The notes beneath the pieces are model-generated. The model saw only the letters and a program-made list of their open reading frames with translations. It was not told the DNA's origin and did no database searches. A stretch of 64,000 nucleotides of DNA, from assembly GCA_049514955.1 (NCBI GenBank), contig JBEKUO010000001.1, forward strand, positions 1-64,000, in the 5' to 3' direction. Origin of the DNA: Bog-159 sp049514955 (lineage in GTDB: Bacteria; Acidobacteriota; Terriglobia; Bryobacterales; Bryobacteraceae). The position numbers were made by a program, and so were the translations under genes. Of this stretch, positions 8,488 to 18,385 are shown in pieces; the first letter of the stretch is position 1; every line of letters starts with the position of its first letter.

Positions 8488-8665
8488 TGTGCGCGCGCCG
8501 CTTTCTGAATCTGCTTCCTGTGGAAACGCGCAAAGAGTCGGTCCTTCCTACATTGATCCGATCCACCTTCGATCCGTCCGTTCGCCATCGCACTAGCTTG
8601 ACTAAGCGGATCTGGATGTCTCTTCCACTGCCTTAGTAGGATTAGGCGGCGCGCATTCAGCGCGC

Positions 8666-9523
8666 TTAGAGATCTTGCAGGCTGTAGCCGAACGCGCGCA
8701 CTCGTGTTTCATGCCGCGTAATACATTCCTGGATCGAAGCGCTCGATGTCGGATCCTTGGCCAAGTCGAGCCACTGCGCGAAGTATCTCTGGTTGTGTTC
8801 GTTGGTGGCCTCGAAGGTAGTGGGGTGAGGCCGGAGTCCCAAGAACTCATATATGGCGCCCAGCGTAGGGGCCGGCTCCGACACAAGTGTTTCGTACTTG
8901 ATCGTCATTACGCGCCGCAAGTGAGGGCGGTCCTTCTCGAAGGTCTCGTGTGCCACCAGCCAATGTTCCAGCAGCGAGTTCAGTCCCGTGGGGCTCCATT
9001 TCTCGGTGGCCAGCGAGACGGCTACGGGATGCCGCACGATGATCACAAAAGAGGAGTTCGGGAAAATGCTCTGCAGGAAACGTGTCCAGAGCAGGTTGGG
9101 CGGAGATTTTTCCAGCAGATAGCGTTTCGAAACATCCCAGTAAGGAAGCCACTGCAGAGCCAGCTTAACCTTGTTTTCAGGCGTCAGCAGCTCGGATTCC
9201 TCCGTCATGTGCGCGTCGGGAGCAAAGGCAAATTTGCCAGGTCCTCCCCAATAAATAGCCGGAGGATATACGGATTGCAGATATTGACCTTCGTCCTCGG
9301 CGGCGAGCCATTCATTGGCGTCCTGGTTGTTGGTAAACCCGCTGATCTCGGGATGCTCCCGCAGCATCCGGAACAGCAAAGTGGTGCCGCTGCGATGCAG
9401 CCCGCCTAAGAATACGAATGGATGTGTCCGCGCGATTTCCTGTGCCTGGCCGGGACTTAGCGCGCTGCTCGCGGCGGACGCCATGGCCGACTCTTCGCCG
9501 AGGGACTCTTGGGGCATTCCCAT
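8666..9523 (-). CDS. Sulfotransferase family protein (paralogue 1)
   Basis: A 285-aa PAPS-dependent sulfotransferase-type protein. The 5'-phosphosulfate loop FLGGLHRSGTTLLFRMLREHP is near residue 38, and the 3'-phosphate-binding region FVIIVRHPVAVSLATEKWS is near residue 160. No signal peptide or membrane segment was seen, so it should act in the cytoplasm on a carbohydrate, lipid or peptide acceptor. It is closely similar, I estimate well over half identical, to the protein at 21156-22016. Both end VRAFGYSLQD and share HPTTFEAT.EHNQRYFAQW. An internal Met (MASAASSAL) is an alternative start. Confidence 0.85.
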   Translation of the reverse strand: MGMPQESLGEESAMASAASSALSPGQAQEIARTHPFVFLGGLHRSGTTLLFRMLREHPEISGFTNNQDANEWLAAEDEGQYLQSVYPPAIYWGGPGKFAFAPDAHMTEESELLTPENKVKLALQWLPYWDVSKRYLLEKSPPNLLWTRFLQSIFPNSSFVIIVRHPVAVSLATEKWSPTGLNSLLEHWLVAHETFEKDRPHLRRVMTIKYETLVSEPAPTLGAIYEFLGLRPHPTTFEATNEHNQRYFAQWLDLAKDPTSSASIQECITRHETRVRAFGYSLQDL

Positions 9524-9730
9524 ACGGTATCTTATTCGTTTTCAATTTGTCCAGCGGTCAGGCGGGGGACTATGGGATGGGGGACTACCGCTACCGCAAG
9601 TAGTAGTACCCAGGTTTAGCGCGCCGGCTGGCACTGCGTGGTAAACTACTGTGAACAACAGCGTTCTCAATCATAAATATTCTATTGCGGGCGTCTATTT
9701 TTGGAGCGGCGCCCCGCGGGAAGAGGCAAA

Positions 9731-12700
9731 ATGTTCGATCGGTTGCGAGTTTGGGTGCCGTTTTTGGGTCTGGCGGTGTGGGGCGCGGGTTGCCTCCTGG
9801 CACAGGCGCCGGTGGGTTCCCTTACGGGCACCGTACACGACACCACCGGCGCGGTAATGCTGGGTGTCAACGTCACGGTAACCAACAAGGATACCGGTCT
9901 CGAGCGGCAGATGACGACATCGGACCAGGGCATCTTCAGCGCCGCATCCTTGCCGGCCGGGAACTACGGCATCAAGGCCGCGGCGGCAGGCTTCCGCACT
10001 CTCGAAGAGAGTGCCACTGTACAGGCAGGCCAAGTCACTAGTGTGGACCTGGTGCTGCAGGTGGGGGCCGAGTCCGAAGTCATCAGCGTGCAGGGTGAGG
10101 CGGCCCAGATCAGCTATGACAGCCATGAGATCTCGGGAGTGATCACGCACCAGAACATCGAAAACCTGCCGCTGAATGGCCGCAACTTCCTGCAGTTGTC
10201 CATGCTGGAGCCTGGCGTGACCGTGGCGGCCAACAACGTCGGCCAGTATAACAAGCAGTTTGACGTCTCCATCCTGGGCGCCAGCTCCGCCAACAATTCC
10301 GTGCGCATCACGGTGGACGGCGCGACAGTTCAGGATGCGATCACCGGCGGCACACAGCAGAACTTTTCACAGGAGGTCGTACAGGAGTTCCAGCTTTCTT
10401 CCACGAATTTCGATCTTTCGACGGGCATTGGAGCGGGCGGCGCAGTCAACGTCGTCACCCGCTCGGGCGGCAACGACTTTCATGGCAGCGTGTTTTTCTT
10501 CTACCGCGATCACAACATATCGGCTTTTCCGACGCTGGGGCACGAGCCGGGCGAGCCGGCCAGTCCCTACTTCGCCCGCAAGCAGGAAGGCTTCTGGTTC
10601 GGCGGGCCCATCAAGAAAGACAAGCTGTTTTTCTTTTCCAGCCTGGAGCATATCGACCAAACCTCCTTGTTTAGCGCCTTCCCGAGCGATCCGTTGTTTC
10701 AGTCATTTGGGACAAACGCCGCCAGCCCTTATCACGCTAACGAACTCACCGAGCGGCTGGACTGGCGGATCAACACCAAGAACAACGCCTTTCTCCGTTA
10801 CTCGCACGACGGCAACAATTCCTTCGCGCCGCCCGGCATCGGCGACCTGCCCTCGGACTGGAATGTGAACACCAATTGGGCCGATTCCGGGGTCTTTTCG
10901 CTGATCAGCGTGATGACACCCGCCACTGCTAACGAGTTTCGTTATTCGTACACGTTCTGGTCCAACTCCAACCTTCCGCCGACCCTTGCGCAGTGTCCGG
11001 CGCCCTGCCTGGGTTGGGACTATGCCACCAATAGCGATGGCCCGATGATTACCATTCTCGGGGTGAATAACTTCGCGTTAGGTGAGGCCGCCAACGCTCC
11101 GCAGAGCCGCTTGTTGCGGCGGCATATCTTTGCCGACAATGTCAGTTCGCAAAAAGGCACCCACGCGATCAAGTTCGGCGGCTACTGGGAATATCAAAAA
11201 GGGACCGGTTCCTATGCTTATGCACAACCCGCGGCGATGGAGCTCTGGTCTCCCGAATTGGTACAGGCCTTCAATCAGAAGATCGCCGGCGAGGGCTATG
11301 GAGCCTATCAAGTTCCGATGATTCCTTCCACGTTCAATACGATCTCAAACATTCTGCAGTTGCCGGTAGACGAATTCACGATCGGCGTCGGCAATCCCAC
11401 GCAGCCGCCTTTGTTCCAGCGCGGCAACGCCGACCACGACAATCTGTTCCACCTGTACGCCGAGGACACCTGGAAGATTCGCCCGCGCTTCAGTCTCAAT
11501 TACGGCTTGGCCTGGTCCTACGAGAGTAACGCGCTCAATCACGACCTGACGAAGCCGGCGTATCTGGAGCCCATCTTCGGAGCCAGCGGGCTGGGGTATG
11601 AGCAGCACTCGCCGCGCAATTTCAGCCCGATGCTGGGCTTCGCCTGGACGGTGACGAAAGACAACAAGACCGTGGTGCGCGGCGGTTCCGCAATTTATTA
11701 CGACACTTGGGACATTTTCAACCGGCTGATTGAACGCGTCATTCTGAGTCCACTTGGCGTCGGACGTATCCCGCTGCCGGACAGCGCTTTCTTCGGAACC
11801 ATTTCCGGTATTCTTGGCTTCGGGGGTCTGCCGACGGCGATCCAGCCGACCAGTTTGAGTAGCGAACCCACCAATTTCAGAGGACAGGGACTCGTGAATG
11901 ATTTGGCAACCTTCGTGAAGGGTGCCGAGGCGGAGCTCAATTCCGGTCTCCCAGTTCAAAACGTTGATTTGTTTAAAACCGGGCAGGGTTTGATCCCGCA
12001 GAACTTTCGTCTGCCGTATTCCGAGCATGCCAGCATCGGTATTCAGCGAGAAGTGCGCAGCGACCTGCTGATCAGCGCGGATTTTGTGTTCCGGCAATAC
12101 ATGCACCAGTTGATCACCGATGCAGACCTGAACTACTACAACAGCGCAGCGGGTCCGGTGATTCCGAAATGCGGTCCGGGGCAAGCACTCAAAGTGCCTG
12201 AGGAATGTTCCGCAGGCCCCATCGAGACCGAAATCTCCGGAGGCCGTTCCCACTACAAAGGGCTGCTGCTGAAGGCCGACAAGCGTTTCTCGCACCGCAC
12301 GACGGGAACGCTGGCCTACGCCTACGCCAGCCAGGTCGGCTATAACGGTCTGGTCGACAACAGCAACTGGTTCGCGAGTTGGGGTCCGCAGGCCGGTCAT
12401 CAGACACTCACCGGCTCCATCGTGGTGGTTCTGCCCTGGGGCGTCCAGGTCTCCGGCATCAGCTCGTTTCAAAGCGCCACGCCCTTCCAGCCTTTCCTGA
12501 CAGGTGTCGACTTAAACGGCAACGGTGTTTTCGCTACAGCCGGCGAGAGTCCTTTTCCCGGCCCCCCTCTGCCCGGCGGCGGATTCAACGAGTTCGGCGT
12601 CGCCAAGAACAAAGCGGACTTGATTCAACTGGTGAACCAGTTCAACCAAACCTATGCCGGAAAGACCGATCCGCTCGGTCACCCGATCCCGTTCATCACG

Positions 12701-12958
12701 CTGCCGTCGAACTTCACGTTTCCGCGCAGCTTCAATTCCCAGGACCTCCGGGTAACCAAGACCTTCCGGCTGTCCAAGGAGCGCTGGAAGCTGTCGGTTA
12801 TTGGCGAGTGTTTCAACGTGTTCAACATTGCCAACCTCACCTTCTACAACGACGTGCTGAATGCGCCGAACTTCGGCCAGGCATCGCAAAGGACACCGAA
12901 CATCTTCGGCACCGGCGGTCCCCGGGCGTTCCAGTTCGCCAGCCGCTTGACCTTCTGA
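9731..12958 (+). CDS. TonB-dependent receptor, Oar-like, with carboxypeptidase-regulatory-like domain
   Basis: A 1075-aa outer-membrane protein. The ATG at 9731 follows a ribosome-binding site (GGAAGAGG, 9718-9726) and gives a clean signal peptide ending CLLAQA. Residues ~25-110 form the Cna/CarboxypepD_reg-like beta-sandwich (GSLTGTVHDTTGAVMLGVNVTVTN...). The plug follows (NIENLPLNGRNFLQLSMLEPGV), then a long aromatic beta-barrel ending in ...FQFASRLTF, a classical terminal strand with C-terminal Phe. This architecture is the large Oar family expanded in Acidobacteria, probably for uptake of glycans or export of cargo; the substrate is unknown. It stands alone, facing the divergent sulfotransferase. 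Confidence 0.9.
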   Translation: MFDRLRVWVPFLGLAVWGAGCLLAQAPVGSLTGTVHDTTGAVMLGVNVTVTNKDTGLERQMTTSDQGIFSAASLPAGNYGIKAAAAGFRTLEESATVQAGQVTSVDLVLQVGAESEVISVQGEAAQISYDSHEISGVITHQNIENLPLNGRNFLQLSMLEPGVTVAANNVGQYNKQFDVSILGASSANNSVRITVDGATVQDAITGGTQQNFSQEVVQEFQLSSTNFDLSTGIGAGGAVNVVTRSGGNDFHGSVFFFYRDHNISAFPTLGHEPGEPASPYFARKQEGFWFGGPIKKDKLFFFSSLEHIDQTSLFSAFPSDPLFQSFGTNAASPYHANELTERLDWRINTKNNAFLRYSHDGNNSFAPPGIGDLPSDWNVNTNWADSGVFSLISVMTPATANEFRYSYTFWSNSNLPPTLAQCPAPCLGWDYATNSDGPMITILGVNNFALGEAANAPQSRLLRRHIFADNVSSQKGTHAIKFGGYWEYQKGTGSYAYAQPAAMELWSPELVQAFNQKIAGEGYGAYQVPMIPSTFNTISNILQLPVDEFTIGVGNPTQPPLFQRGNADHDNLFHLYAEDTWKIRPRFSLNYGLAWSYESNALNHDLTKPAYLEPIFGASGLGYEQHSPRNFSPMLGFAWTVTKDNKTVVRGGSAIYYDTWDIFNRLIERVILSPLGVGRIPLPDSAFFGTISGILGFGGLPTAIQPTSLSSEPTNFRGQGLVNDLATFVKGAEAELNSGLPVQNVDLFKTGQGLIPQNFRLPYSEHASIGIQREVRSDLLISADFVFRQYMHQLITDADLNYYNSAAGPVIPKCGPGQALKVPEECSAGPIETEISGGRSHYKGLLLKADKRFSHRTTGTLAYAYASQVGYNGLVDNSNWFASWGPQAGHQTLTGSIVVVLPWGVQVSGISSFQSATPFQPFLTGVDLNGNGVFATAGESPFPGPPLPGGGFNEFGVAKNKADLIQLVNQFNQTYAGKTDPLGHPIPFITLPSNFTFPRSFNSQDLRVTKTFRLSKERWKLSVIGECFNVFNIANLTFYNDVLNAPNFGQASQRTPNIFGTGGPRAFQFASRLTF

Positions 12959-13168
12959 CCGACGCGGCCCCCAGGGTGGTACCCTGCCGGCTCGGGGGTG
13001 TGAGACGTCTGTGGCGTCCGCGATGACCCTGATCATGGTCAGGCTGGAAACGTAACTGGTGAATCGCCAGACCCCGCCCCGCCGCAGCCTTCCCACGCGA
13101 CGCCAATCTGCTTCTGGCGCCGTCACGGACGGTTTCCGCCGCTGCTGCCAGGGTTTCGCGGCCCTTGC

Positions 13169-15208
13169 TCATTCAATATCGAGGGTAACCGTATTGAATG
13201 TGGTATTGATGTCGTTCACCGAATCTTGCACGGATATCACCAAGTTCACCAAACCGCTGCCGGCCAGGGAATGCGGGATCTGCACGTTGACCTGATCCAG
13301 CCCCGTGTATCCGCCCTGAGCCCCGGCGTACTGTACCATAAGGCTTTGCCCATTGATCTGCGCACTGATGGCGGAACGCGACGAGACGTGGCGTATGCCA
13401 GTACCGAACAATTCCACAACCACACTGTCCGTAGCGTCGCCCAGGCTGATAGGCTGCGGCAAGCAACTGCCTATGGTGCTGCCACAAGCGAACACCTTTT
13501 CGAAGAATTGACCATTCGAGCTTCCGGTGGCCGGATAGCCCGTGCACGTGCCGGCACAGACCGCTATCGCAGCGGCTACACCAATACCGTTCTGATTCGC
13601 GGTATACAGGCCGGGCGCGACCGCCTCGATCAGGACGATGCCGGTGGTTTCGGTGCCGTCGCCGCTGGTAATGGTTACCGAAGCCGGACCATACGCCGCA
13701 TTGCCGGGCACATAATAATTCACTTGCATGGGCGACGCTGAGTACATGGGAACGCTGTACGTAAGATTGGCGCTGTCCACCAAAGTCATCGTGCTACCCG
13801 CGAGAGTCGTAGGGAAGCTGGCGGAACTCGTCACCGCAGACGAGGTCGCCAGGTCCGTGCCAAACACGCTCACGAGGGCATCGGGAGCCACCGTGGCATT
13901 CGCATTACAGGGATTCGTCGCCGTGCCGCAGTCCGGGTCGAAAACGTTGGGAGGGAGCGTGGCATAACTAGCGCTGGAGATGCTGACGGCCATTTTGATC
14001 CCCGCTTGCGCGTTGGGATTCTGTCCACTCACGTCTGCCCGGTAGCTTTGGGCCGTGGACGTAAGCTGGCCGGCCGAAAAGTTATTGATCACCGCAGAGT
14101 TGTACACGGGGTCGTCGATCTTATCGTGCCCCGTAGTGCCATAGGCAAAGAATGTCTCCGTGGTGAAGACCGTCAGCGCTTCCATCCCATTGCCCGCTGC
14201 GAATTTCGACATACCCTGCAGCCAATTCGTATCCAGTAACGCAAATGCCGGGTTGGCCGCGCCTAAAATTGAAAAGTCGTCCAGCGAAGCCGTCAGATAG
14301 CCCTGTGGGGACAGCGCGTTGGACGGTAGCGGGTTCGGAAGGTAATGGGGCGAGTAGGTCTCTTCTACATATGCCCCTTTGTTATTGGCGTGTGCTTCGG
14401 TTGCCCATTGAATATATGTAGGGAAGGTGTCGGTGTTATAAACGTCCATGCCGATCAGGTCCAGGCACCCGCTGTTATCGGCAGCTCCGGCGCAGCCGGA
14501 AATATTCGTGATCCAATCCTGCATGTAGGCGCCTTCCTGTTGGGTCAGCGTAGGGATGGCGCCGTTTTGGAACGCTCCGACAGACAGCCTGGTCCGCGGA
14601 GAGGCCTTCCTGAGGACGGGGATCATGGTCAGAATGAAATCGTGCCAGTCCTGGTTGATAGGGACGCCCATGCTTCCTGTAGCGGTCGTAGGCTCATGGA
14701 CAATCACGAAAACATCGGGTTGGTAGCGGGCCACCAGTGCAGGATAATTCTGCATCGCCACGGTTTCAAAAGTTTGGAACGTTATGTTCTGCCCCAACTC
14801 ACCGGGCGTGAATTCCGGATTGATGGCCAACTCCATCCCCAACTGGCGGATATGCGTGACCATGGCGTCGTACAGGGCCGTAGCTATCGGGTCCGTGATC
14901 GAAGTAACCCCCGGGTTGAACTCTACCCGCTGCACACCGGCGGCCTTCAGACCATCCACATAGCCGATCAGCGTCGATTGCTTGGCGCCGTCGACCACCA
15001 TGCCATTGGCGTAGGGGATATTGCCCCCGTAAATGAGCGGGTGGGACGCGCTGGACACGGCCACCGCCTCGATCGCGGCACTCGCCGCCGCGATGAACTG
15101 ATTGCAGGCGGAATCGCACGTCTGAGAGGCCAAAGGCCGAGCACCCAACCCGAGCAATACCAGGAGAGACGCCGTTGCCAGAACCGCAGTTGGATGCGAA
15201 GACATCAA
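13169..15208 (-). CDS. Secreted glycosidase-like protein with Solibacter-type C-terminal domain
   Basis: A 679-aa protein with a signal peptide (MMSSHPTAVLATASLLVLLGLGARPLASQT). Residues ~30-400 look like a (beta/alpha)8 glycosidase: HPLIYGGNIP, AAGVQRVEFNPG, DVFVIVHEPTT with a Glu in the strand-4 position, LDLIGMDVYNTDTF, and GAYVEETYSPHY with a Glu in the strand-7 position. Residues ~420-679 match the C-terminal domain I know as TIGR03437, typical of Solibacter (VVELFGTGIRH, LDQVNVQIPHSLAGSGLVNLVI). The substrate is unknown. The N-terminal domain resembles that of the protein at 18386-20518, which carries fibronectin repeats instead. Either enzyme may act on a surface or plant polysaccharide. 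Confidence 0.8.
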   Translation of the reverse strand: MMSSHPTAVLATASLLVLLGLGARPLASQTCDSACNQFIAAASAAIEAVAVSSASHPLIYGGNIPYANGMVVDGAKQSTLIGYVDGLKAAGVQRVEFNPGVTSITDPIATALYDAMVTHIRQLGMELAINPEFTPGELGQNITFQTFETVAMQNYPALVARYQPDVFVIVHEPTTATGSMGVPINQDWHDFILTMIPVLRKASPRTRLSVGAFQNGAIPTLTQQEGAYMQDWITNISGCAGAADNSGCLDLIGMDVYNTDTFPTYIQWATEAHANNKGAYVEETYSPHYLPNPLPSNALSPQGYLTASLDDFSILGAANPAFALLDTNWLQGMSKFAAGNGMEALTVFTTETFFAYGTTGHDKIDDPVYNSAVINNFSAGQLTSTAQSYRADVSGQNPNAQAGIKMAVSISSASYATLPPNVFDPDCGTATNPCNANATVAPDALVSVFGTDLATSSAVTSSASFPTTLAGSTMTLVDSANLTYSVPMYSASPMQVNYYVPGNAAYGPASVTITSGDGTETTGIVLIEAVAPGLYTANQNGIGVAAAIAVCAGTCTGYPATGSSNGQFFEKVFACGSTIGSCLPQPISLGDATDSVVVELFGTGIRHVSSRSAISAQINGQSLMVQYAGAQGGYTGLDQVNVQIPHSLAGSGLVNLVISVQDSVNDINTTFNTVTLDIE

Positions 15209-15341
15209 ATTAAACCTAACACCTCCCGCGGCTTCAAGTCGCTCTAAACGAACGGGTAATCGTGTTTTAGGAAACTGAAAGGGTCCGGCATGCCTCGGGA
15301 GCCTCCTGTTACAGTACTGGCACTAACAATTGGCTAACGGC

Positions 15342-15371
15342 TTGACTTTCCGTTGCTAGTCCGACGATAAT
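15342..15371 (+). promoter_or_regulatory. Candidate sigma-70-like promoter for the propeller gene
   Basis: TTGACT (15342-15347) and GATAAT (15366-15371) are separated by 18 bp, followed by an A/T-rich stretch. It would leave a leader of about 120 nt before the ATG at 15500. That leader includes a short GCCC-TTCG-GGGC-like hairpin around 15441-15451; no known riboswitch class was recognised. Confidence 0.4.
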
Positions 15372-15499
15372 TAATAGCCAGTTTTTGCAATGAGTTACCG
15401 GCCCGGCTGTCTGATTTTTATCTTGATGCGCATAAGCTGCCCTTCGGGCACGCGCACGGCGCCCGGCAACGAGTGATTTCCACACGAGAGGGTATTCTT

Positions 15500-17947
15500 A
15501 TGGCGTCGCCGCTCCGCGTTTTCATTTGCAGCGTAATCTGCCTGGTTTTCTCCGGCCAATGCTTGCTGGCTCACGATCCACACGATCCCATCGCCTGCAT
15601 GGCGCTGTCCCCTAACTTCTCAAAAGACCGGACCATTTTTGCTGCGACTGGCCTTCTGTCCATTAAAGTAGGTATCTTCCCCATCCTGAAGTCCAGCGAC
15701 GGAGGGGTCACCTGGACGGTTGTCCCAGGCCTGCCGAACAATAACGCGATCTTGTCCATTGCAATTTCACCGGGGTACAGCCAGGATCAAACCCTTTACA
15801 CTGCCGGCGCTGGAGGGCTTTTCCGGAGCACTAATCAGGGGGCATCGTGGGCCGCCCTGACGACGCAGTCGCTGCTGAGCGTGACTTTATCGCCGAACTT
15901 CGCTACAGACAACACGCTTTTTGTAGTCACCAAAAACAACAGCATCCACATGTCGACAAACCGCGGCCAGACATGGCAAACGCTGTCTGTGCCGGCATCG
16001 CTGACCGCGGGCCTTACCGTAATGGCGGTGTCTCCGAATTACGCTACAGACAAAACGCTGCTGTTAGGCAGCGGCGCGAACGGCATTTTCAAATCCACCA
16101 GTGCCGGCTCCGCTTGGACTGCGGTCGCCACGGGCCTGACTTCTCAGGTGAACGTGCTCGTTTTTTCGCCAACTTTCAGTACCGACGACACGGTCTTTGC
16201 CGGAACACTTTCCGGTTTCCTGGTCTCCACGAATGCAGGCAGTTCGTGGAAGGCGTCCAATTCGGGCCTTTCGGATACAAAAGTGACTTCCCTGGCGTTC
16301 TCTCCGCACTATTCGACGGACTCGACTCTCTGGGCCTCAACTGCGGTCGGCGGCGTCTTCCAATCCACCAACCAGGGCGCTTCCTGGACGCTGGGCGGCA
16401 CCGTTTCACGCACGCTCTCGAACCTGACGAACATCCATTACCAAACTGTGTCCGCGGCCATCAGCGGCAGCGGCATCGCGCTCTATCTGGGAATGTATGA
16501 AGGGGTGTGGACATCCTCGGCCGCCTCGATATCCTGGCAATACATCGATGTATTGCCAACCCGGCTTATCCGGCACATCAACCTGTCACCCAACTACGCC
16601 AACGACCAAACGGTATTTGCGAATAGCTACGGAGGCGCGAACTTGTGGTCCACCACCGGCGGCGCGACCTGGACCTTCCAGAACACCGGAATGCTGCTCC
16701 CCTTCACCGACGCCTCGGGCATCTCTCCGAATTACGCAGTGGATGGCACGGCGTTTAGCGGCGATGCCGATGGTTTGCAAAAGACAACCAACTTCGGAGC
16801 CACCTGGCTCAAATTGACAGGGAATGGGCAGGCTGATTATCCCAGGGCCTTCGCTATCTCGCCCAACTATGCGGTGGATTCCACTGTACTTGTCGGAGCT
16901 ACCAATACGAATACCGCTTACGAAGGTCTGTTTCTTTCCACGAATGGCGGCAGCACCTGGACCGCGACGAACGTGATGGGCACAACGGTGACTGCGATTG
17001 CCTTTTCACCGGCTTTCGACTCGGACCGGACGGCGTTTGCCGCCAATTCCCAGATCGGCCTGTATAAATCCACCAATGGCGGCGTTACCTGGACTTTGCT
17101 CACCCTGCCAGCCACCTCGCAGCTATGCACGACAGTGGTGGTTTCCCCATCGTTTGCCGCAGACGGAACGGTATTTGCGGGCGGGCTCACCGGGGGCATC
17201 TTCAAGTCCACCAATGGCGGATCGAGCTGGACGGTGCTTCCTCAAACCAGCACCCTGAGAGCCTTGGACATTCAGTTGTCCCCAAACTTTGCGGCCGATC
17301 AAACCATGTTTGTCGGCACCTTCCAATCCGGGCTCATGGAATCCACCCAGGGCGGGCAGAATCTGGTCCAGATAACGGCATTCCCGGATAACCTCGTCCT
17401 GGCAGTGGGCCTTTCGCCCAACTTCGCAAGCGACGATACTATGTTCGCGTCTAGCTATCATGGCCTTTTCAAGTCCACCGATGCGGGCGCCACTTGGACC
17501 TACACCACGGAACCCTCCCGCATCGAGGATACCCAGAACGTCACCAGCAACAGTCCGCCCCAGCAGCCTCCTACCATTGTCTATAGTGGCGCCTGGTCGA
17601 GTATATCTGCGCCGGTGAATGCCAGCACGTCCGCTTACACGATAACCGAGGCGTCCGGGGCCACCGCGACTCTCACTTTCACCGGTACCGGTGTGCGCTG
17701 GATTAGTGTGACCGGGCCCACCCAGGGGAGCGCTACGGTTCAGCTTGACGGCGCCACACAGGGCACCGTATCTCTGAACTTGAATGGAAGCGCAACGACC
17801 ACTGAATACCAGCAGAATGTCTGGGAGCAGCACGGACTTTCCTGCGCCCATCATGCGTTCACCGTGACTGCAACGCCACAAGCCAAACAAACCGTCACTG
17901 TGGATGCCTTTGACGTCTGGGTGGACGGCTGCCCGGGAACAAATTGA
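15500..17947 (+). CDS. Secreted BNR/sortilin-type beta-propeller protein with C-terminal jelly-roll-like domain
   Basis: A 815-aa exported protein; the ATG at 15500 follows GAGAGGG and gives signal peptide MASPLRVFICSVICLVFSG...LLA. Residues ~25-690 are a run of about fifteen repeats of the form SPNFA-D-TLF...-STNGG-SWT, with Asp/Thr-Trp signatures like BNR, Ycf48 and Vps10 propellers. That is enough for two stacked propellers. The last ~120 residues (ATLTFTGTGVRWIS... VTVDAFDVWVDG) look like a carbohydrate-binding jelly roll. No catalytic residues are obvious, so binding or adhesion at the cell surface is the likeliest role. A nonenzymatic scaffold and a sialidase-like enzyme both remain possible. 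Confidence 0.75.
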   Translation: MASPLRVFICSVICLVFSGQCLLAHDPHDPIACMALSPNFSKDRTIFAATGLLSIKVGIFPILKSSDGGVTWTVVPGLPNNNAILSIAISPGYSQDQTLYTAGAGGLFRSTNQGASWAALTTQSLLSVTLSPNFATDNTLFVVTKNNSIHMSTNRGQTWQTLSVPASLTAGLTVMAVSPNYATDKTLLLGSGANGIFKSTSAGSAWTAVATGLTSQVNVLVFSPTFSTDDTVFAGTLSGFLVSTNAGSSWKASNSGLSDTKVTSLAFSPHYSTDSTLWASTAVGGVFQSTNQGASWTLGGTVSRTLSNLTNIHYQTVSAAISGSGIALYLGMYEGVWTSSAASISWQYIDVLPTRLIRHINLSPNYANDQTVFANSYGGANLWSTTGGATWTFQNTGMLLPFTDASGISPNYAVDGTAFSGDADGLQKTTNFGATWLKLTGNGQADYPRAFAISPNYAVDSTVLVGATNTNTAYEGLFLSTNGGSTWTATNVMGTTVTAIAFSPAFDSDRTAFAANSQIGLYKSTNGGVTWTLLTLPATSQLCTTVVVSPSFAADGTVFAGGLTGGIFKSTNGGSSWTVLPQTSTLRALDIQLSPNFAADQTMFVGTFQSGLMESTQGGQNLVQITAFPDNLVLAVGLSPNFASDDTMFASSYHGLFKSTDAGATWTYTTEPSRIEDTQNVTSNSPPQQPPTIVYSGAWSSISAPVNASTSAYTITEASGATATLTFTGTGVRWISVTGPTQGSATVQLDGATQGTVSLNLNGSATTTEYQQNVWEQHGLSCAHHAFTVTATPQAKQTVTVDAFDVWVDGCPGTN

Positions 17948-18385
17948 AGCGGCTTGTCTCGATACTGCGTGGAGGTCTACTGGCCGGCGCCTCGTCCTCA
18001 GAGGGGCGGATTCGCTCCTTACGTTTCTGTTGCAGTTGACCCATCTCGGTTCAGCAGTTAAAAGTCGCTCGGGAGTTGCAGCGCGATCTTTTTCCCTCCG
18101 ATGCACCGCATGGTTTCCGCGGCAACCCGCTTTTGCCGGTACAAAACGTTTTGCTAGAACCGGACGACCAGACCACCGGCACCGGCGTGAAAGTCGTCGC
18201 GACGGTGCCCGATTGTGCAGCGGACGGCCAGCGCCAAGTTCAGGCACGCCTGGGATTGAATCTGTTCGGTATGGGAACCGGCTTCGACTATGGACCTCCA
18301 GATCCGAAGGCCCCGCGGCCGCAGCCCGGGTCGGGGCAACGGCTGAATCTCTCAAAGCAGACTCCTTCGCCGACCCGCTACTCAA
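17948..18385. other. Intergenic region between convergent secreted-protein genes
   Basis: A 438-bp gap between the propeller gene (plus) and the fibronectin-repeat gene (minus). A plus-strand open frame at 18076-18399 encodes a peptide of ordinary composition (for example ARLGLNLFGMGTGFDYG) but has no ribosome-binding site or recognised domain and overlaps the end of the minus-strand gene. It may be a remnant; I do not call it a gene. Confidence 0.4.
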
